Assembly (NCBI RefSeq): GCF_020880415.1
Contig: NZ_JAJIUJ010000048.1
Location: 1 to 54,074 of the forward strand
Direction of reading: 5' to 3'
DNA: 54,074 nt
Origin: Xanthomonas euvesicatoria pv. euvesicatoria
GTDB taxonomy: Bacteria > Pseudomonadota > Gammaproteobacteria > Xanthomonadales > Xanthomonadaceae
Shown: positions 19,284 through 29,231 of the stretch, piece by piece
Layout of the letters: each line of letters starts with the position of its first letter
Numbering within the stretch: the stretch's first letter is position 1
Made by a program: the position numbers and the translations under genes
Notes under the pieces: generated by a model
Told to the model about the DNA's origin: nothing
The model's input: the letters and a program-made list of their open reading frames with translations, nothing else
Database searches by the model: none

Positions 19284-19962
19284 CGGCCCATTGCCGCAAC
19301 AGGTTGTGATACACGCCAGTGAGCTGGATCAATGAGGGATGCCCGGGCGTGTCCTGGGTGAGGCGGCGGATCGAGACATCCAGTTCGAACAACAGGCGGC
19401 GCTGCGCAGCGTCACGCAGCATGCTTTGTGTCCAGAAAAAGCACGCCACGCGCGCGCCACGCGTGACCGGCATGACCCTGTGCAGACTCGTGCCCGGATA
19501 GATCACCAGATGCCCGGCCGGCAGCTTGACCGACTGCGTGCCGTAGGTGTCTTCGATGACCAACTCGCCGCCGTCGTAGCTGTCCGGGTCGCTGAGAAAC
19601 AAGGTGGCGGAGACATCGGTGCGCACGGGATCTGCGCCGCCGCGACTGCGGTCGTAGCGGATCGCATTGTCGACGTGGTAGCCGAACGACTGCCCGCCGC
19701 TGTAGCGATTGAACAGCGGCGGATAGATCCTGCGCGGCAGCACTGCGGAAAAGAACGTGCTGCTGCGCGCCAGTGCCTCCAGCACCAGCGCGCCGGCCTC
19801 GCGTGCAACGGCGCTGTCTTCGGGCAACTGTGCGTTGTCCTTGGCCTGTGCCGACTGGTGGCCGGCGGTGATGCGGCCGTCTGCCCAGTCGGCCACGTCT
19901 AGCTGCGCGCGCAGCTGGCTGAGCTGCGCGGGGCTGAGCACATCGGGAATGGGCAGCAACAT
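19276..19962 (-). CDS. piuC: Fe(II)/2-oxoglutarate-dependent dioxygenase, PiuC type (PKHD)
   Basis: A 228-residue PKHD-type hydroxylase. The metal triad is visible as H96-V-D98 and H161, and R171 should bind the 2-oxoglutarate carboxylate. Length matches the family (about 226). It lies 48 bp after the siderophore receptor gene and overlaps the Sel1 gene by 8 bp. PiuC-like proteins are iron-repressed and coupled to Fiu/PiuA-type receptors; the substrate is unknown. Confidence 0.93.
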   Translation of the reverse strand: MLLPIPDVLSPAQLSQLRAQLDVADWADGRITAGHQSAQAKDNAQLPEDSAVAREAGALVLEALARSSTFFSAVLPRRIYPPLFNRYSGGQSFGYHVDNAIRYDRSRGGADPVRTDVSATLFLSDPDSYDGGELVIEDTYGTQSVKLPAGHLVIYPGTSLHRVMPVTRGARVACFFWTQSMLRDAAQRRLLFELDVSIRRLTQDTPGHPSLIQLTGVYHNLLRQWADV

Positions 19963-20010
19963 GCGGTGGTCTCCACGTCGCCCGCGCAGCGCGCACGGCG
20001 TGCCTGAGGG

Positions 20011-22329
20011 TTAGAAGCTGAAGGTGGCGTTCAACACTGCCGAGCGGCCGTCCCCCGGCAATGCCCAACCGCTGCCCGCCGTGACGGTTCCTGCGGCATT
20101 GACAGTGAGGTTGTTGCGGATGCTGGTGTAGTAGACCTTGTCGAACAGGTTGTTGACGTTCAACTGCAGGCTGAGCCACGTGTTGACGCGCAGGCCGACC
20201 ATGGCGCGATGCACCCAATAGGCGTCGGTCTTGCGGTAGACCGCGGTCGAGGTGTTGTTCGGGTAGAAGCTGCCCTGATAGTTGACGCCGTAACCGAAGG
20301 TCCACTGGTTGAGCTGGTAGGTGGTCCACAGATTGCCGGCGTTGCGCGGGGTCTGCACCAGCTCGCGCCCGGCGATGGGGTCGCCTGTCAGGCTGGCGGT
20401 GCGGTTGGACACGCTCTGCAGCACTTCGCTGTCCAGGAAGGTGTAGTTGGCGAAGATGGACCAGCGGTCGGTCAGGTAGCCGGCCGCACCGAGTGCGATG
20501 CCGTCAACGCGCGCCTTGCCGTCCAGCACCTGTTCCGGGACCAGCGGATCGCCGCTGTTGACCTTGTAGTTCTCGCGTTCGTTGCGGAACACCGCAGCGG
20601 TCAGCGCCAGGCGCTCGTCCAGCGCATCCCACTTGCCGCCCAGTTCGATATTGACCGCGGTTTCCGGTTCGACATTGCAGTTGGCGCCCACGGTGGAGGT
20701 GGCAATCGGCGTGCACGAGCCGTTGACCGAGGCTTTGGAAGGCGTCTTCGCATTTGCATAGGACAGGTACAGGCTGGCGTTGTCGACCGGCTTGAACACC
20801 AGGCCGGCGCGATACGAAAACAGATCGTCCTTGCTGCCGGCGGGGAAGCCTGCAGCCACGCCGGTGATGCCGCCGGTGGCGTTGACGGTGTAGGTGGTGG
20901 TGTCGCCTTCGTTGTGCTCGTAGCGGCCACCCAGGTTGAGCATCCATTGCTCGTTGAATTGCAGCGTGTCGAACAGGTACACCGCCTGGTTGGTCAGGCT
21001 GCCCTTGCTGCGGCCGGTGCGAAAATAGTTCTGCGGGCCGGTCCAGATGTTGTACGGGTTGTCGAACGACTGCAGCGGGTAGGTGATGCCGGTGGTGGAG
21101 CCGTCGGCATTGCGGAACAGCGAACCGCTATCCAGCTCGAAGTCTTCCTTGCTGAAGGCGACGCCGGCGACGACGCGATGTTCGATTGCACCGGTGTGCA
21201 GCGTGGCGGTCAGGTCGGTCTGGCTGTGCGCGATGAAGTTTTCGGTATCGCGCACCAGTCCGCGCGGCCCGCTGTTGGGGCTCCAGGTGGATGGCGGCTG
21301 GCCCACGCACGCGCGGCCGGTGTAGGCGTTGGTGTTGTCGGGCAGGCACCAGGTGCCCTCCGGAGCAGTGGCGGTGGTGCGCTGATCCACGCGCTGCAAG
21401 CGCGCCAGGCTGCGCAGTTTGACGTTGTCGTCGAAGTCCATTTCCAGCACGCCGGTGAGCATGTCCACGTCGATCTCCTGACGCGCCACATTGCGATAAC
21501 CGTAGTAGGTTTCGCGGTCCACGCCCGGAAGCTGGCCATCGTTGAACGGGCTGAGCGCGAAGGGCACGCCGTACTGCGGCAGGTTGTTGTCGTGCTGGTG
21601 CAGATAGCTCAGCGTGAAACGCGTGTCCGAGCCCAGGCCGAACGCCACCGACGGCGCAAACCCCCAGCGGTGACGGAATTCTTCATCGCGGCCCGGCACG
21701 TCCTGGGTGTGGCCCATCGCATTCAAGCGCACGGCAGTGCCGTTTTCGAAATCGTAATTGCTGTCGGCAGTGAGGCGGCCGTAACGGTCGCTGCCGCCGC
21801 CGATCATGACATTGGTGAAGTTGCCCTGGCCGGCAGTCTTGGTGACCAGATTGATGTTGCCACCGACCGAGCCGGCGCCGGACATGGCCGAGTTGGCACC
21901 GTTGATGAGCTCGACGGATTCGAGGTTGAAGGTGTCGCTGCGGCTATACTGCGCGCTGTCGCGCACGCCGTCGGTGGTGATGTCGCTGCTGGCGGTGAAG
22001 CCGCGCAGGTTGATGCTGTCGCCATAGCCGCCGCCGCCTTCGCCCGCGCCGAAGGTGATGCCGGGCAGGGTGCTGAGCACATCGCGCAGCGACAGCAGAT
22101 TCTGCTGGTCCATGGTCTGCTTGGTGACCACGGTAATGGTCTGCGGCGTGTCGCGCAGCGCTTCTGTGTACTTGGGCGAAGAGGGCTTCTGCGCACGTTC
22201 CTGCTGCACCCGGATCGCATCCAGATCCACCGCCCCTGGAGGCGCCGACACATCGTCGGGCTGGGCGAAAGCGGGGGCGGACAGCGTCAGCAACACGGCC
22301 GAAGCGAGCGGGGAAATGCTAGGCGTCAT
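20011..22329 (-). CDS. TonB-dependent catecholate siderophore receptor (Fiu/PiuA type)
   Basis: An outer-membrane receptor of about 772 residues. It has a signal peptide (A-S-A-V-L-L-T-L-S-A-P-A-F-A), a plug domain beginning near T-P-Q-T-I-T-V-V-T-K and containing the R-D-V-L-S-T-L-P-G-I and N-L-R-G-F segments, then a 22-strand barrel ending in a typical C-terminal Phe (N-A-T-F-S-F). The plug pattern resembles E. coli Fiu and Pseudomonas PiuA, receptors for catecholates and catechol-type antibiotics. I prefer the ATG at 22329 to the TTG at 22341; neither has a good ribosome-binding site. First gene of the iron operon. Confidence 0.9.
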   Translation of the reverse strand: MTPSISPLASAVLLTLSAPAFAQPDDVSAPPGAVDLDAIRVQQERAQKPSSPKYTEALRDTPQTITVVTKQTMDQQNLLSLRDVLSTLPGITFGAGEGGGGYGDSINLRGFTASSDITTDGVRDSAQYSRSDTFNLESVELINGANSAMSGAGSVGGNINLVTKTAGQGNFTNVMIGGGSDRYGRLTADSNYDFENGTAVRLNAMGHTQDVPGRDEEFRHRWGFAPSVAFGLGSDTRFTLSYLHQHDNNLPQYGVPFALSPFNDGQLPGVDRETYYGYRNVARQEIDVDMLTGVLEMDFDDNVKLRSLARLQRVDQRTTATAPEGTWCLPDNTNAYTGRACVGQPPSTWSPNSGPRGLVRDTENFIAHSQTDLTATLHTGAIEHRVVAGVAFSKEDFELDSGSLFRNADGSTTGITYPLQSFDNPYNIWTGPQNYFRTGRSKGSLTNQAVYLFDTLQFNEQWMLNLGGRYEHNEGDTTTYTVNATGGITGVAAGFPAGSKDDLFSYRAGLVFKPVDNASLYLSYANAKTPSKASVNGSCTPIATSTVGANCNVEPETAVNIELGGKWDALDERLALTAAVFRNERENYKVNSGDPLVPEQVLDGKARVDGIALGAAGYLTDRWSIFANYTFLDSEVLQSVSNRTASLTGDPIAGRELVQTPRNAGNLWTTYQLNQWTFGYGVNYQGSFYPNNTSTAVYRKTDAYWVHRAMVGLRVNTWLSLQLNVNNLFDKVYYTSIRNNLTVNAAGTVTAGSGWALPGDGRSAVLNATFSF

Positions 22330-22341
22330 GGAAGGTCTCAA

Positions 22342-22669
22342 AGAGGAGGCGAGGCTCCCACCTGGCGATGGCTCGGCGGATGCGGGATGGAATGCGTGGA
22401 GGCTGCGCCGGCTAACCCGAAGCGCTGCGCCGACAGTCGCCCAAGCCAGGCAAGCTGAAGCGCTGCGCGAGGGCGCGCAGGCGGAGCGAACGAGCGGGGC
22501 GGGTGTCGAGCAGGACTGGTTGCATGGGGTCGCAGACAGGCCAGTTGTTAAGAAGGTCTTAAGGATGCGATCTTAAATGCAAATCATTCTTCTTTGCAAT
22601 ATTTACCTGTCGATGGCAGACGCTGCCACGCGTGGCGCCCTGGAGCGCTGGCCGCCGCAATGCACTGCG
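22342..22669. other. Leader region of the iron operon (328 bp)
   Basis: Non-coding stretch between the Rieske gene and the receptor. It contains the Fur-like site at 22577-22600. On the minus strand TCGACA (22607-22612) and AAGAAT (22585-22590), 16 bp apart, form a weak promoter overlapping that site. The transcript would then have a 5' leader of more than 230 nt, in which I see no clear riboswitch. Confidence 0.5.
22577..22600 (-). promoter_or_regulatory. Fur-box-like operator
   Basis: ATGCAAATCATTCTTCTTT is close to the gammaproteobacterial Fur consensus (core ATGATAATCATTAT-like: ATGCAAATCATTCT). The site also contains a perfect dyad, TGCAAA-N9-TTTGCA. It sits about 250 bp upstream of the receptor gene and fits iron repression of the operon. 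Confidence 0.7.
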
Positions 22670-22999
22670 TCAGCGATCGTCGCGGGTCCAGATACCGTCG
22701 TGTTCGCGCTTGACCGGGAACTTGGGCACGGCCGTGTAGGCAGGCGCGCACAAGGGGCGGCCGTCGCGGATATCGAAGCGCGCGCTATGCAACTGGCATT
22801 CGATGGTGCCGGCAACCGGATCGAAGCTGCCGGGCGACAATTCGTAGTCTTCGTGGCTGCAGCGGTCTTCCAGCGCGTACAAGGCGCCATCGAGGTTGAA
22901 CACCACGATCGGCGTGTCGGTGACCTCGTCCCAGACGGTTTGCATTTCACCGGGCAGCAGCGCATCGCTGGCACAGACGAAAGTCCAGGTGTCGCTCAC
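22670..22999 (-). CDS. Rieske [2Fe-2S] ferredoxin-like protein
   Basis: A 109-residue soluble Rieske protein. Cluster ligands are C47-S-H49 and C68-Q-L-H71 in the C-x-H...C-x-x-H arrangement. It lacks a signal peptide, so it is cytoplasmic and probably an electron donor for an oxygenase or reductase. Its start overlaps the GNAT stop by 4 bp, and both follow sufS. Location at the end of the SUF operon suggests that its cluster is a SUF client or that it delivers electrons to cluster assembly; that is inference. Confidence 0.88.
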   Translation of the reverse strand: MSDTWTFVCASDALLPGEMQTVWDEVTDTPIVVFNLDGALYALEDRCSHEDYELSPGSFDPVAGTIECQLHSARFDIRDGRPLCAPAYTAVPKFPVKREHDGIWTRDDR

Positions 23000-23535
23000 G
23001 GGGTTGGCCCGCCCAACTGCTTTTCCAGCACTTCAAAACGCAGATCCTGGCGCAGCGGAATGCCGAAGCGCTCGTCGCCGTACGGGAAGGGTTTGACGAT
23101 GCCGGTGCGGCGATACCCACGGCGTTCGTAGAACGCGATGAGTTCATCGCGCACATCGATGACGGTCATGCGCATGACCGTCAGCTGCCATTGGCTATGT
23201 GCGAGGCGCTCGGCTTCGGCCAACAGCGTCTTGCCGAGCCCGCTGCCCTGCAACGAAGGATCCACCGCTAACATCCCGAAGTACCCGGCGCCGTGGTCAT
23301 CGGCGATATGCGCACAGGCCACCAGCCGCTCATCCTGTTCGACCACCAGCACCAGGCTGCGTTCGCGCAGGAGATCGTCGCGCAGCACGGCCGGATCGAT
23401 ACGCGCACCCTCGAGAATATCGGCCTCGGTGGTCCAGCCCACGCGGCTGCTATCGCCGCGATAGGCCGAGGTCACCAGCAGGACAAGGGCGTCGATGTCA
23501 GCGACGGTGGCGGTGCGGAAAGTGGTGGTCTGCAT
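22996..23535 (-). CDS. GNAT family N-acetyltransferase
   Basis: A 179-residue acetyltransferase with the acetyl-CoA loop Q-G-S-G-L-G-K-T-L-L near residues 100-110 and the strand motif G-Y-F-G-M-L-A-V-D-P. The C-terminal F-Y-E-R-R-G-Y-R-R-T-G motif is typical. The substrate is unknown. It is separated from sufS by a 169-bp stretch filled with heptamer repeats but is probably in the same transcript, and it overlaps the Rieske gene by 4 bp. Confidence 0.87.
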   Translation of the reverse strand: MQTTTFRTATVADIDALVLLVTSAYRGDSSRVGWTTEADILEGARIDPAVLRDDLLRERSLVLVVEQDERLVACAHIADDHGAGYFGMLAVDPSLQGSGLGKTLLAEAERLAHSQWQLTVMRMTVIDVRDELIAFYERRGYRRTGIVKPFPYGDERFGIPLRQDLRFEVLEKQLGGPTP

Positions 23536-23550
23536 GGAGGCAGTTTAATC

Positions 23551-23703
23551 GGGAATGGGGAATGGGGAATGGGGAATGGGGAATGGGGAATGGGGAAAAG
23601 CATGTGCTGCTCGATGAGCCATGTTCCATGCATCGAGCGTTACCGGCGTTCGGGAGAACCGCTCTTCCGATTCTCCATTCCCGATTCCCGATTCCCGATT
23701 CCC
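23551..23703. repeat. Heptamer inverted-arm repeat between sufS and the GNAT gene
   Basis: Six perfect tandem copies of GGGAATG (23551-23592) plus a partial seventh form the left arm. The right arm (about 23668-23703) is ATTCTCC then ATTCCCG repeated three times. About 75 bp of ordinary sequence lies between. The arms are complementary, so the mRNA could fold into a long hairpin. Related copies occur at 36888-36978, 43470-43502 and 53900-54074. Confidence 0.9.
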
Positions 23704-23704
23704 A

Positions 23705-24949
23705 TCAGCCCAACAGTCGACGCACCTTCATCAACGCGGCGACAAAGCGCTCGATTTCGTCGTGCGTGTTGTAGAACGCCAGCGACGCGCGGCAGGTGGC
23801 GGCGACACCGTAGTACTGCAGCAGCGGATGCGCGCAGTGTTGGCCCGAGCGCACCGCGACGCCTTCCAGGTCGAGCAGGGTGGCCAGGTCGTGCGAGTGC
23901 GCACCTTCGATCAGGAACGACACCACCGCGGCCTTGTCGGGCGTGGTGCCGAAGATGCGCAGGCCATCGATGCGTTGCAGCTCTTCAGTGAAATGGGCGA
24001 GCAGTTCGGCTTCGCGTGCTTCCACGTGCGCCAGCCCGAGCGACTCCAGGTAATCCACCGCCGCACCCAGGCCGACGAAACCGGCGATATTGGGCGTGCC
24101 GGCTTCGAACTTGTGCGGCGCATCGTTGAAGACCGTGTTCTCGAAGCTGACTTCCTTGATCATCTCGCCGCCGCCCAGAAACGGCGGCATCGCCTGCAGA
24201 TGCTCGCGACGTGCCCACAGTGCGCCGGTGCCGGTAGGGCCGCACATCTTGTGCCCGGTGATGGCGTAGAAATCGCAGCCGATGCTGGCCACGTCGATGC
24301 GTCGATGCGGTGCCGCCTGCGAGCCGTCCACCATGGTGACGATGCCGCGCTTGCGCGCTTCGCGGCAGATCTCGCGTACCGGGTTGACCGTGCCGAGCAC
24401 GTTGGACACGTGGGTGATTGCCAGCAGCTTGACGTCCGGGGTCATCGCCTTGCGCAAGGCATCCAGATCCAGCGCGCCATCGGGCGTGATTTCGGCCACG
24501 CGAATGGTGGCGCCGGTGCGCTGGGCCACCAACTGCCACGGCACGATGTTGGCATGGTGTTCCATGCGCGAAATCAGGATCACATCGCCGGCGCCCAGCC
24601 GCGGCAATGCCCACGAATACGCCACCAGATTGATTGCAAAGGTGGTGCCGCTGCACAGCACCAGCTCATCGGCGCGGACGTTGAGAAAGCGCGCCAGCTT
24701 GCTGCGCGCGCCCTCGAACGCGTCCGTCGCCTCGCTGCCGAGCGCATGCACGGCACGGCTCACGTTGGCATTCTGGCGCCGGTAGAACTCGTCGGTGGCG
24801 GCAATCACCTGCAGCGGCTTCTGGCCGGTGTTGGCGTTGTCGAAATAGATCAGCGGCTTGCCATGCACCTGCCGCATCAGCAGCGGGAAATCCAGGCGCA
24901 CACGGTCCCAATCGGGCGCTGCGCTGGGCGGAATGGCCGGCATGTTCAT
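23705..24949 (-). CDS. sufS: Cysteine desulfurase SufS
   Basis: Removes sulfur from L-cysteine with PLP to supply the SUF scaffold. The 414-residue protein shows the PLP lysine K234 in T-G-H-K-M-C-G-P-T-G and the sulfur-accepting C372 in R-S-G-Q-H-C-A-H-P. Near the N-terminus Y-F-D-N-A-N-T-G-Q-K-P corresponds to the group II (SufS/CsdA) motif but with Asn-Thr where Ala-Ala/Ser is more usual. Its start overlaps the sufD stop by 4 bp. No sufE is visible in the window. Confidence 0.95.
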   Translation of the reverse strand: MNMPAIPPSAAPDWDRVRLDFPLLMRQVHGKPLIYFDNANTGQKPLQVIAATDEFYRRQNANVSRAVHALGSEATDAFEGARSKLARFLNVRADELVLCSGTTFAINLVAYSWALPRLGAGDVILISRMEHHANIVPWQLVAQRTGATIRVAEITPDGALDLDALRKAMTPDVKLLAITHVSNVLGTVNPVREICREARKRGIVTMVDGSQAAPHRRIDVASIGCDFYAITGHKMCGPTGTGALWARREHLQAMPPFLGGGEMIKEVSFENTVFNDAPHKFEAGTPNIAGFVGLGAAVDYLESLGLAHVEAREAELLAHFTEELQRIDGLRIFGTTPDKAAVVSFLIEGAHSHDLATLLDLEGVAVRSGQHCAHPLLQYYGVAATCRASLAFYNTHDEIERFVAALMKVRRLLG

Positions 24950-26208
24950 GCCACGCCTGCCGAATTCAATGCACGGTCCAATTGCAGTGCCAGCACGGCA
25001 CTCAGGGCGGCTGGCAGCACGCGCAAGGGCTCATGACAGAACGCGGCGCTCAGCAGGCGCTGCGCTTCTTCCTGCGGCAAGCCGCGCGAGCGCAAGTAGA
25101 ACAAGGCGTTGTCGTCGAGCTGGCCCACCGTGGCACCATGCGCGGCCTGTACCTCGTCGGCATCGATCACCAGCACCGGCTGGGTGTCGATTTCGGCGTT
25201 GGACGACAGCAGCAGATTCTTGTTGGACAACCGTGCATCGGTGCCGTCGGCACCTGCGCGGATGCGGATGCCCCCATGGAATACCACGCGGCTGCGGTCC
25301 GCGCCCACACCGCGCCACACCAGCTCGCAGGCGGTGTCGCGCGCGATGTGCTCAATGCCCAGGCGCGTGTCCACATGCCGGCGGCCGTTGCCGAGCAGCA
25401 CGCCATTGGCGGTGAGCTGGGCGTTGTTGCCTTCCAGCCGCACGTTGAGCTCGTGCCGCGACAGCCCGGCACCCAACTCCAGGTCCACACGCTGGTAGCG
25501 GGCGTCGCGTGCCAGCACCGCCTCGGTGCGCAGCAGCGACGTCGCATGTGCGCTGCCGGCTTGCACGCGCGCGTGCGACAGTGCTGCACCCTGGGCCAGA
25601 TGCACATGCATCACGCTGTTGGCCAGATGCGCGGCATCGCCCACGTGCAGATGATGCTCAACCACCTGCAATGCGGCGCCGGCACGCAATTCGATCAGAT
25701 GGCGGTGATGCCAAGACAGATCCTGCTCGCCGGCCACGCCGACGAACACCAGATGCAGCGGCAGCTCGATCTGCGCGCCGGCTTGCACGCGCACCAGCAC
25801 GCCTTCGTCGGCAAGCGCAGCATTCAGACGCGCAAAGACTTCATCGCTGCCGTCGAAGCGGCGGCCCAGCAACTGCTGCGCCTCGTCGCTTGCAGCCAAC
25901 GATGCAGACAGGGTGTCCAACTGCACGCCTTCCGGCAACGTGGACAGATCGCTGAGCGCCTCGGATGGGCGGCCATTGACGAAGACCAGGCGTGGCGACG
26001 GAATGTCGTCCAGCGCGGCGGCATCCACCAGCGTGGGCACCAGCGGGGCAGGCTGAAAGCTGCGCCGTTCCAGCTGCCGCAACGAGGTGTATTTCCAGGC
26101 CTCGGCACGCGGGCCGGGCAGGCCGGTCTGCAGGGCGGCATCGAGCTCGGCGCGGCGTGCGTCACTGCCGCAGAAACCGCGCGCCAGGGAATCGAGCAGG
26201 GCGCTCAT
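24946..26208 (-). CDS. sufD: Fe-S assembly scaffold protein SufD
   Basis: A 420-residue beta-helix protein that pairs with SufB in the SufBC2D scaffold and supports iron acquisition. The C-terminal core has the family pattern: S-N-A-E-I-D-T-Q-P-V-L-V-I-D-A-D-E-V, A-A-H-G-A-T-V-G-Q-L-D-D, then a hydrophobic L-Y-L-R-S-R-G-L-P-Q-E-E-A-Q-R-L-L. The His in H-G-A is the conserved SufD residue. It shares one base with the sufC stop and overlaps sufS by 4 bp, consistent with tight coupling. Confidence 0.94.
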   Translation of the reverse strand: MSALLDSLARGFCGSDARRAELDAALQTGLPGPRAEAWKYTSLRQLERRSFQPAPLVPTLVDAAALDDIPSPRLVFVNGRPSEALSDLSTLPEGVQLDTLSASLAASDEAQQLLGRRFDGSDEVFARLNAALADEGVLVRVQAGAQIELPLHLVFVGVAGEQDLSWHHRHLIELRAGAALQVVEHHLHVGDAAHLANSVMHVHLAQGAALSHARVQAGSAHATSLLRTEAVLARDARYQRVDLELGAGLSRHELNVRLEGNNAQLTANGVLLGNGRRHVDTRLGIEHIARDTACELVWRGVGADRSRVVFHGGIRIRAGADGTDARLSNKNLLLSSNAEIDTQPVLVIDADEVQAAHGATVGQLDDNALFYLRSRGLPQEEAQRLLSAAFCHEPLRVLPAALSAVLALQLDRALNSAGVA

Positions 26209-26972
26209 CAGGCGGCAACCTCAGGCACGACGCGGTCCTTCAGGAAGTGGTAGCCGTGCTTTTCCAGCTCCAGCGCCAGTTCCGGGCCACCGCTCTGCAC
26301 GATGCGGCCCTCGGCCAGCACATGCACCACGTCCGGCTTGATGTAGTCGAGCAGGCGCTGATAGTGGGTGATGACCAGGAACGAACGCTCGGGCAAACGC
26401 AGCGCGTTGACGCCGTCGGCCACGCTCTTGAGCGCATCGATATCCAGGCCCGAATCGGTCTCGTCCAGGATGGCGAGCTTGGGCTCGAGCACCGCCAGCT
26501 GGAAGATCTCGTTGCGCTTCTTTTCGCCGCCGGAGAACCCTTCATTGACACCGCGATGCAGCAGCTCGTCCTTCAGATGCAGCACGGCCAGCTTCTGCCG
26601 CACCAGCTTGAGGAACTGCATCGAATCCAGCTCGTCTTCGCCGCGCGCCTTGCGCTGCGCATTGAGCGCGGCGCGCAGGAAATAGGTGTTGTTGACGCCG
26701 GGAATTTCCACCGGGTACTGGAAGGCCAGGAACAGGCCGGCGGCGGCGCGTTCTTCCGGTGGAAGGTCGAGAAGATCCTTGCCGTCGAACTGCACGCTGC
26801 CTGCGCCGACCTCATAGCCATCGCGACCGGCCAGCACATTGCCCAGCGTGGATTTACCCGCGCCATTGGGACCCATGATGGCGTGCACCTGGCCGGGCTG
26901 GATGTCCAGCGACAGGCCTTTGAGGATGTCTTTGCCGGCGATGCTGGCGTGGAGGTTTTGAATGTTGAGCAT
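26208..26972 (-). CDS. sufC: SUF ATPase SufC
   Basis: The ABC-type ATPase of the SufBC2D scaffold, 254 residues from the ATG at 26972. Walker A is G-P-N-G-A-G-K40-S-T, the signature is F-S-G-G-E-K-K-R, and Walker B ends L-A-I-L-D-E-T-D-S-G-L-D. The glutamate next to the Walker-B Asp and the S-G-L-D motif are those of SufC. A longer frame reaching 27059 would begin with residues encoded by the palindromic repeat and is not used. Confidence 0.96.
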   Translation of the reverse strand: MLNIQNLHASIAGKDILKGLSLDIQPGQVHAIMGPNGAGKSTLGNVLAGRDGYEVGAGSVQFDGKDLLDLPPEERAAAGLFLAFQYPVEIPGVNNTYFLRAALNAQRKARGEDELDSMQFLKLVRQKLAVLHLKDELLHRGVNEGFSGGEKKRNEIFQLAVLEPKLAILDETDSGLDIDALKSVADGVNALRLPERSFLVITHYQRLLDYIKPDVVHVLAEGRIVQSGGPELALELEKHGYHFLKDRVVPEVAA

Positions 26973-26992
26973 AGTCTTATCCAGTGATTGAG

Positions 26993-27117
26993 CCCCTCTC
27001 CCGCCGGGAGAGGGGTTGGGGTGAGGGTTGGTGCGAAGCATCGTGCTGTTTGAGTGCACTTGGCTTCGCTCGTACCCTCATCCGGCGCTGCGCGCCATCT
27101 TCTCCCGAGGGGAGAAG
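26993..27117. repeat. Double-hairpin palindromic repeat between sufB and sufC
   Basis: A perfect 10-bp stem with a GCC loop (26993-27015: CCCCTCTCCC / GGGAGAGGGG), then GGGGTGAGGGT, about 40 bp of spacer, the complementary CCCTCATCC, and an 8-bp hairpin CTTCTCCC / GGGAGAAG (27099-27117). The outer arms can pair, so the element would fold as a branched structure. It fills most of the 155-bp sufB-sufC gap. Confidence 0.85.
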
Positions 27118-27127
27118 GAAAGATGTG

Positions 27128-28585
<1,458 letters not shown>

Positions 28586-28600
28586 TGGGCTGCCTACAGG

Positions 28601-29059
28601 TCAGGTGGTCGCGACGCGTGCGGCGATCGAACGCCGACGGCTGTCGCCAGGGAGAGAGAGGGGCTGCAACATCTGCGCGAGCGTGACGCGGCGCAAGGCA
28701 TCGCCGACCACGTCGTTGATCAGGCGCCAGTTCGACCGCACGCCGCAGCGCTGCGCGATACCGCACTGGCTGTGGTCCTGGCTGCATTCGGTGATCGCCA
28801 ACGGACCTTCCATCGCTTCGACGATCTCCACCAGGGTGATGTCGCTGGCGGCGCGCGCAAGCCGGTAGCCGCCGTGCACGCCGCGCAAGCCTTCGACCAG
28901 GCCTGCCTGCGACAACGGCTTGAGAATCTTGCTGACAGTCGGTGCTTCCAGACCGGCCTGTTCGGCCAATTCGCTTGCGCTGAGCACCTGATCGCAGCGT
29001 GCCGCCAGGACGGTCAGCACCACGGTGGCGTAATCGGTGAGTTTGGTGACGCGCAACAT
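28601..29059 (-). CDS. Rrf2-family SUF regulator
   Basis: A 152-residue Rrf2/IscR-type transcription factor starting M-L-R-V-T-K-L-T-D-Y-A-T (ATG 29059). A winged helix-turn-helix with A-P-T-V-S-K-I-L-K-P-L is followed by G-G-Y-R-L-A-R and the cluster-binding cysteines C92, C99 and C105. These should hold a [2Fe-2S] cluster, making DNA binding depend on Fe-S status. Position upstream of sufB marks it as the operon's own regulator. The frame open to 29119 is rejected because it runs through the promoter. Confidence 0.93.
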   Translation of the reverse strand: MLRVTKLTDYATVVLTVLAARCDQVLSASELAEQAGLEAPTVSKILKPLSQAGLVEGLRGVHGGYRLARAASDITLVEIVEAMEGPLAITECSQDHSQCGIAQRCGVRSNWRLINDVVGDALRRVTLAQMLQPLSLPGDSRRRSIAARVATT

Positions 29060-29089
29060 GGGGAAGGTGGAATCCGAAAGCGGACCGAA

Positions 29090-29119
29090 ATTGTACTCTT
29101 TCCGGCAGGGCAGGGCCAA
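29090..29119 (-). promoter_or_regulatory. Promoter of the suf operon
   Basis: On the minus strand TTGGCC (29114-29119) and TACAAT (29090-29095) are 18 bp apart. Transcription would start near 29083 and give a leader of about 24 nt. The regulator presumably binds here; I do not see a clear IscR-type palindrome. Confidence 0.6.
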
Positions 29120-29231
29120 CGGCGCGGTTCAGCCGCCGGCAAGCGTGGCCCGTTGCGGCGCACGCTGCGCTTGTGCTTGGCGCAGTGGCGCGCTGCAGTC
29201 ACAATGAGCGGCCCCATCACTGGACCCTTAC

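Noticed and set aside
20209..22458. A 749-codon plus-strand open frame opposite the TonB receptor
   Set aside because: Same compositional shadow; the minus-strand receptor has a clear signal peptide, plug and terminal Phe.
23551..23597. CRISPR-like or VNTR reading of the GGGAATG tandem run
   Set aside because: Units are 7 bp without spacers, and a complementary arm follows, so it is an inverted-arm repeat rather than a CRISPR array.
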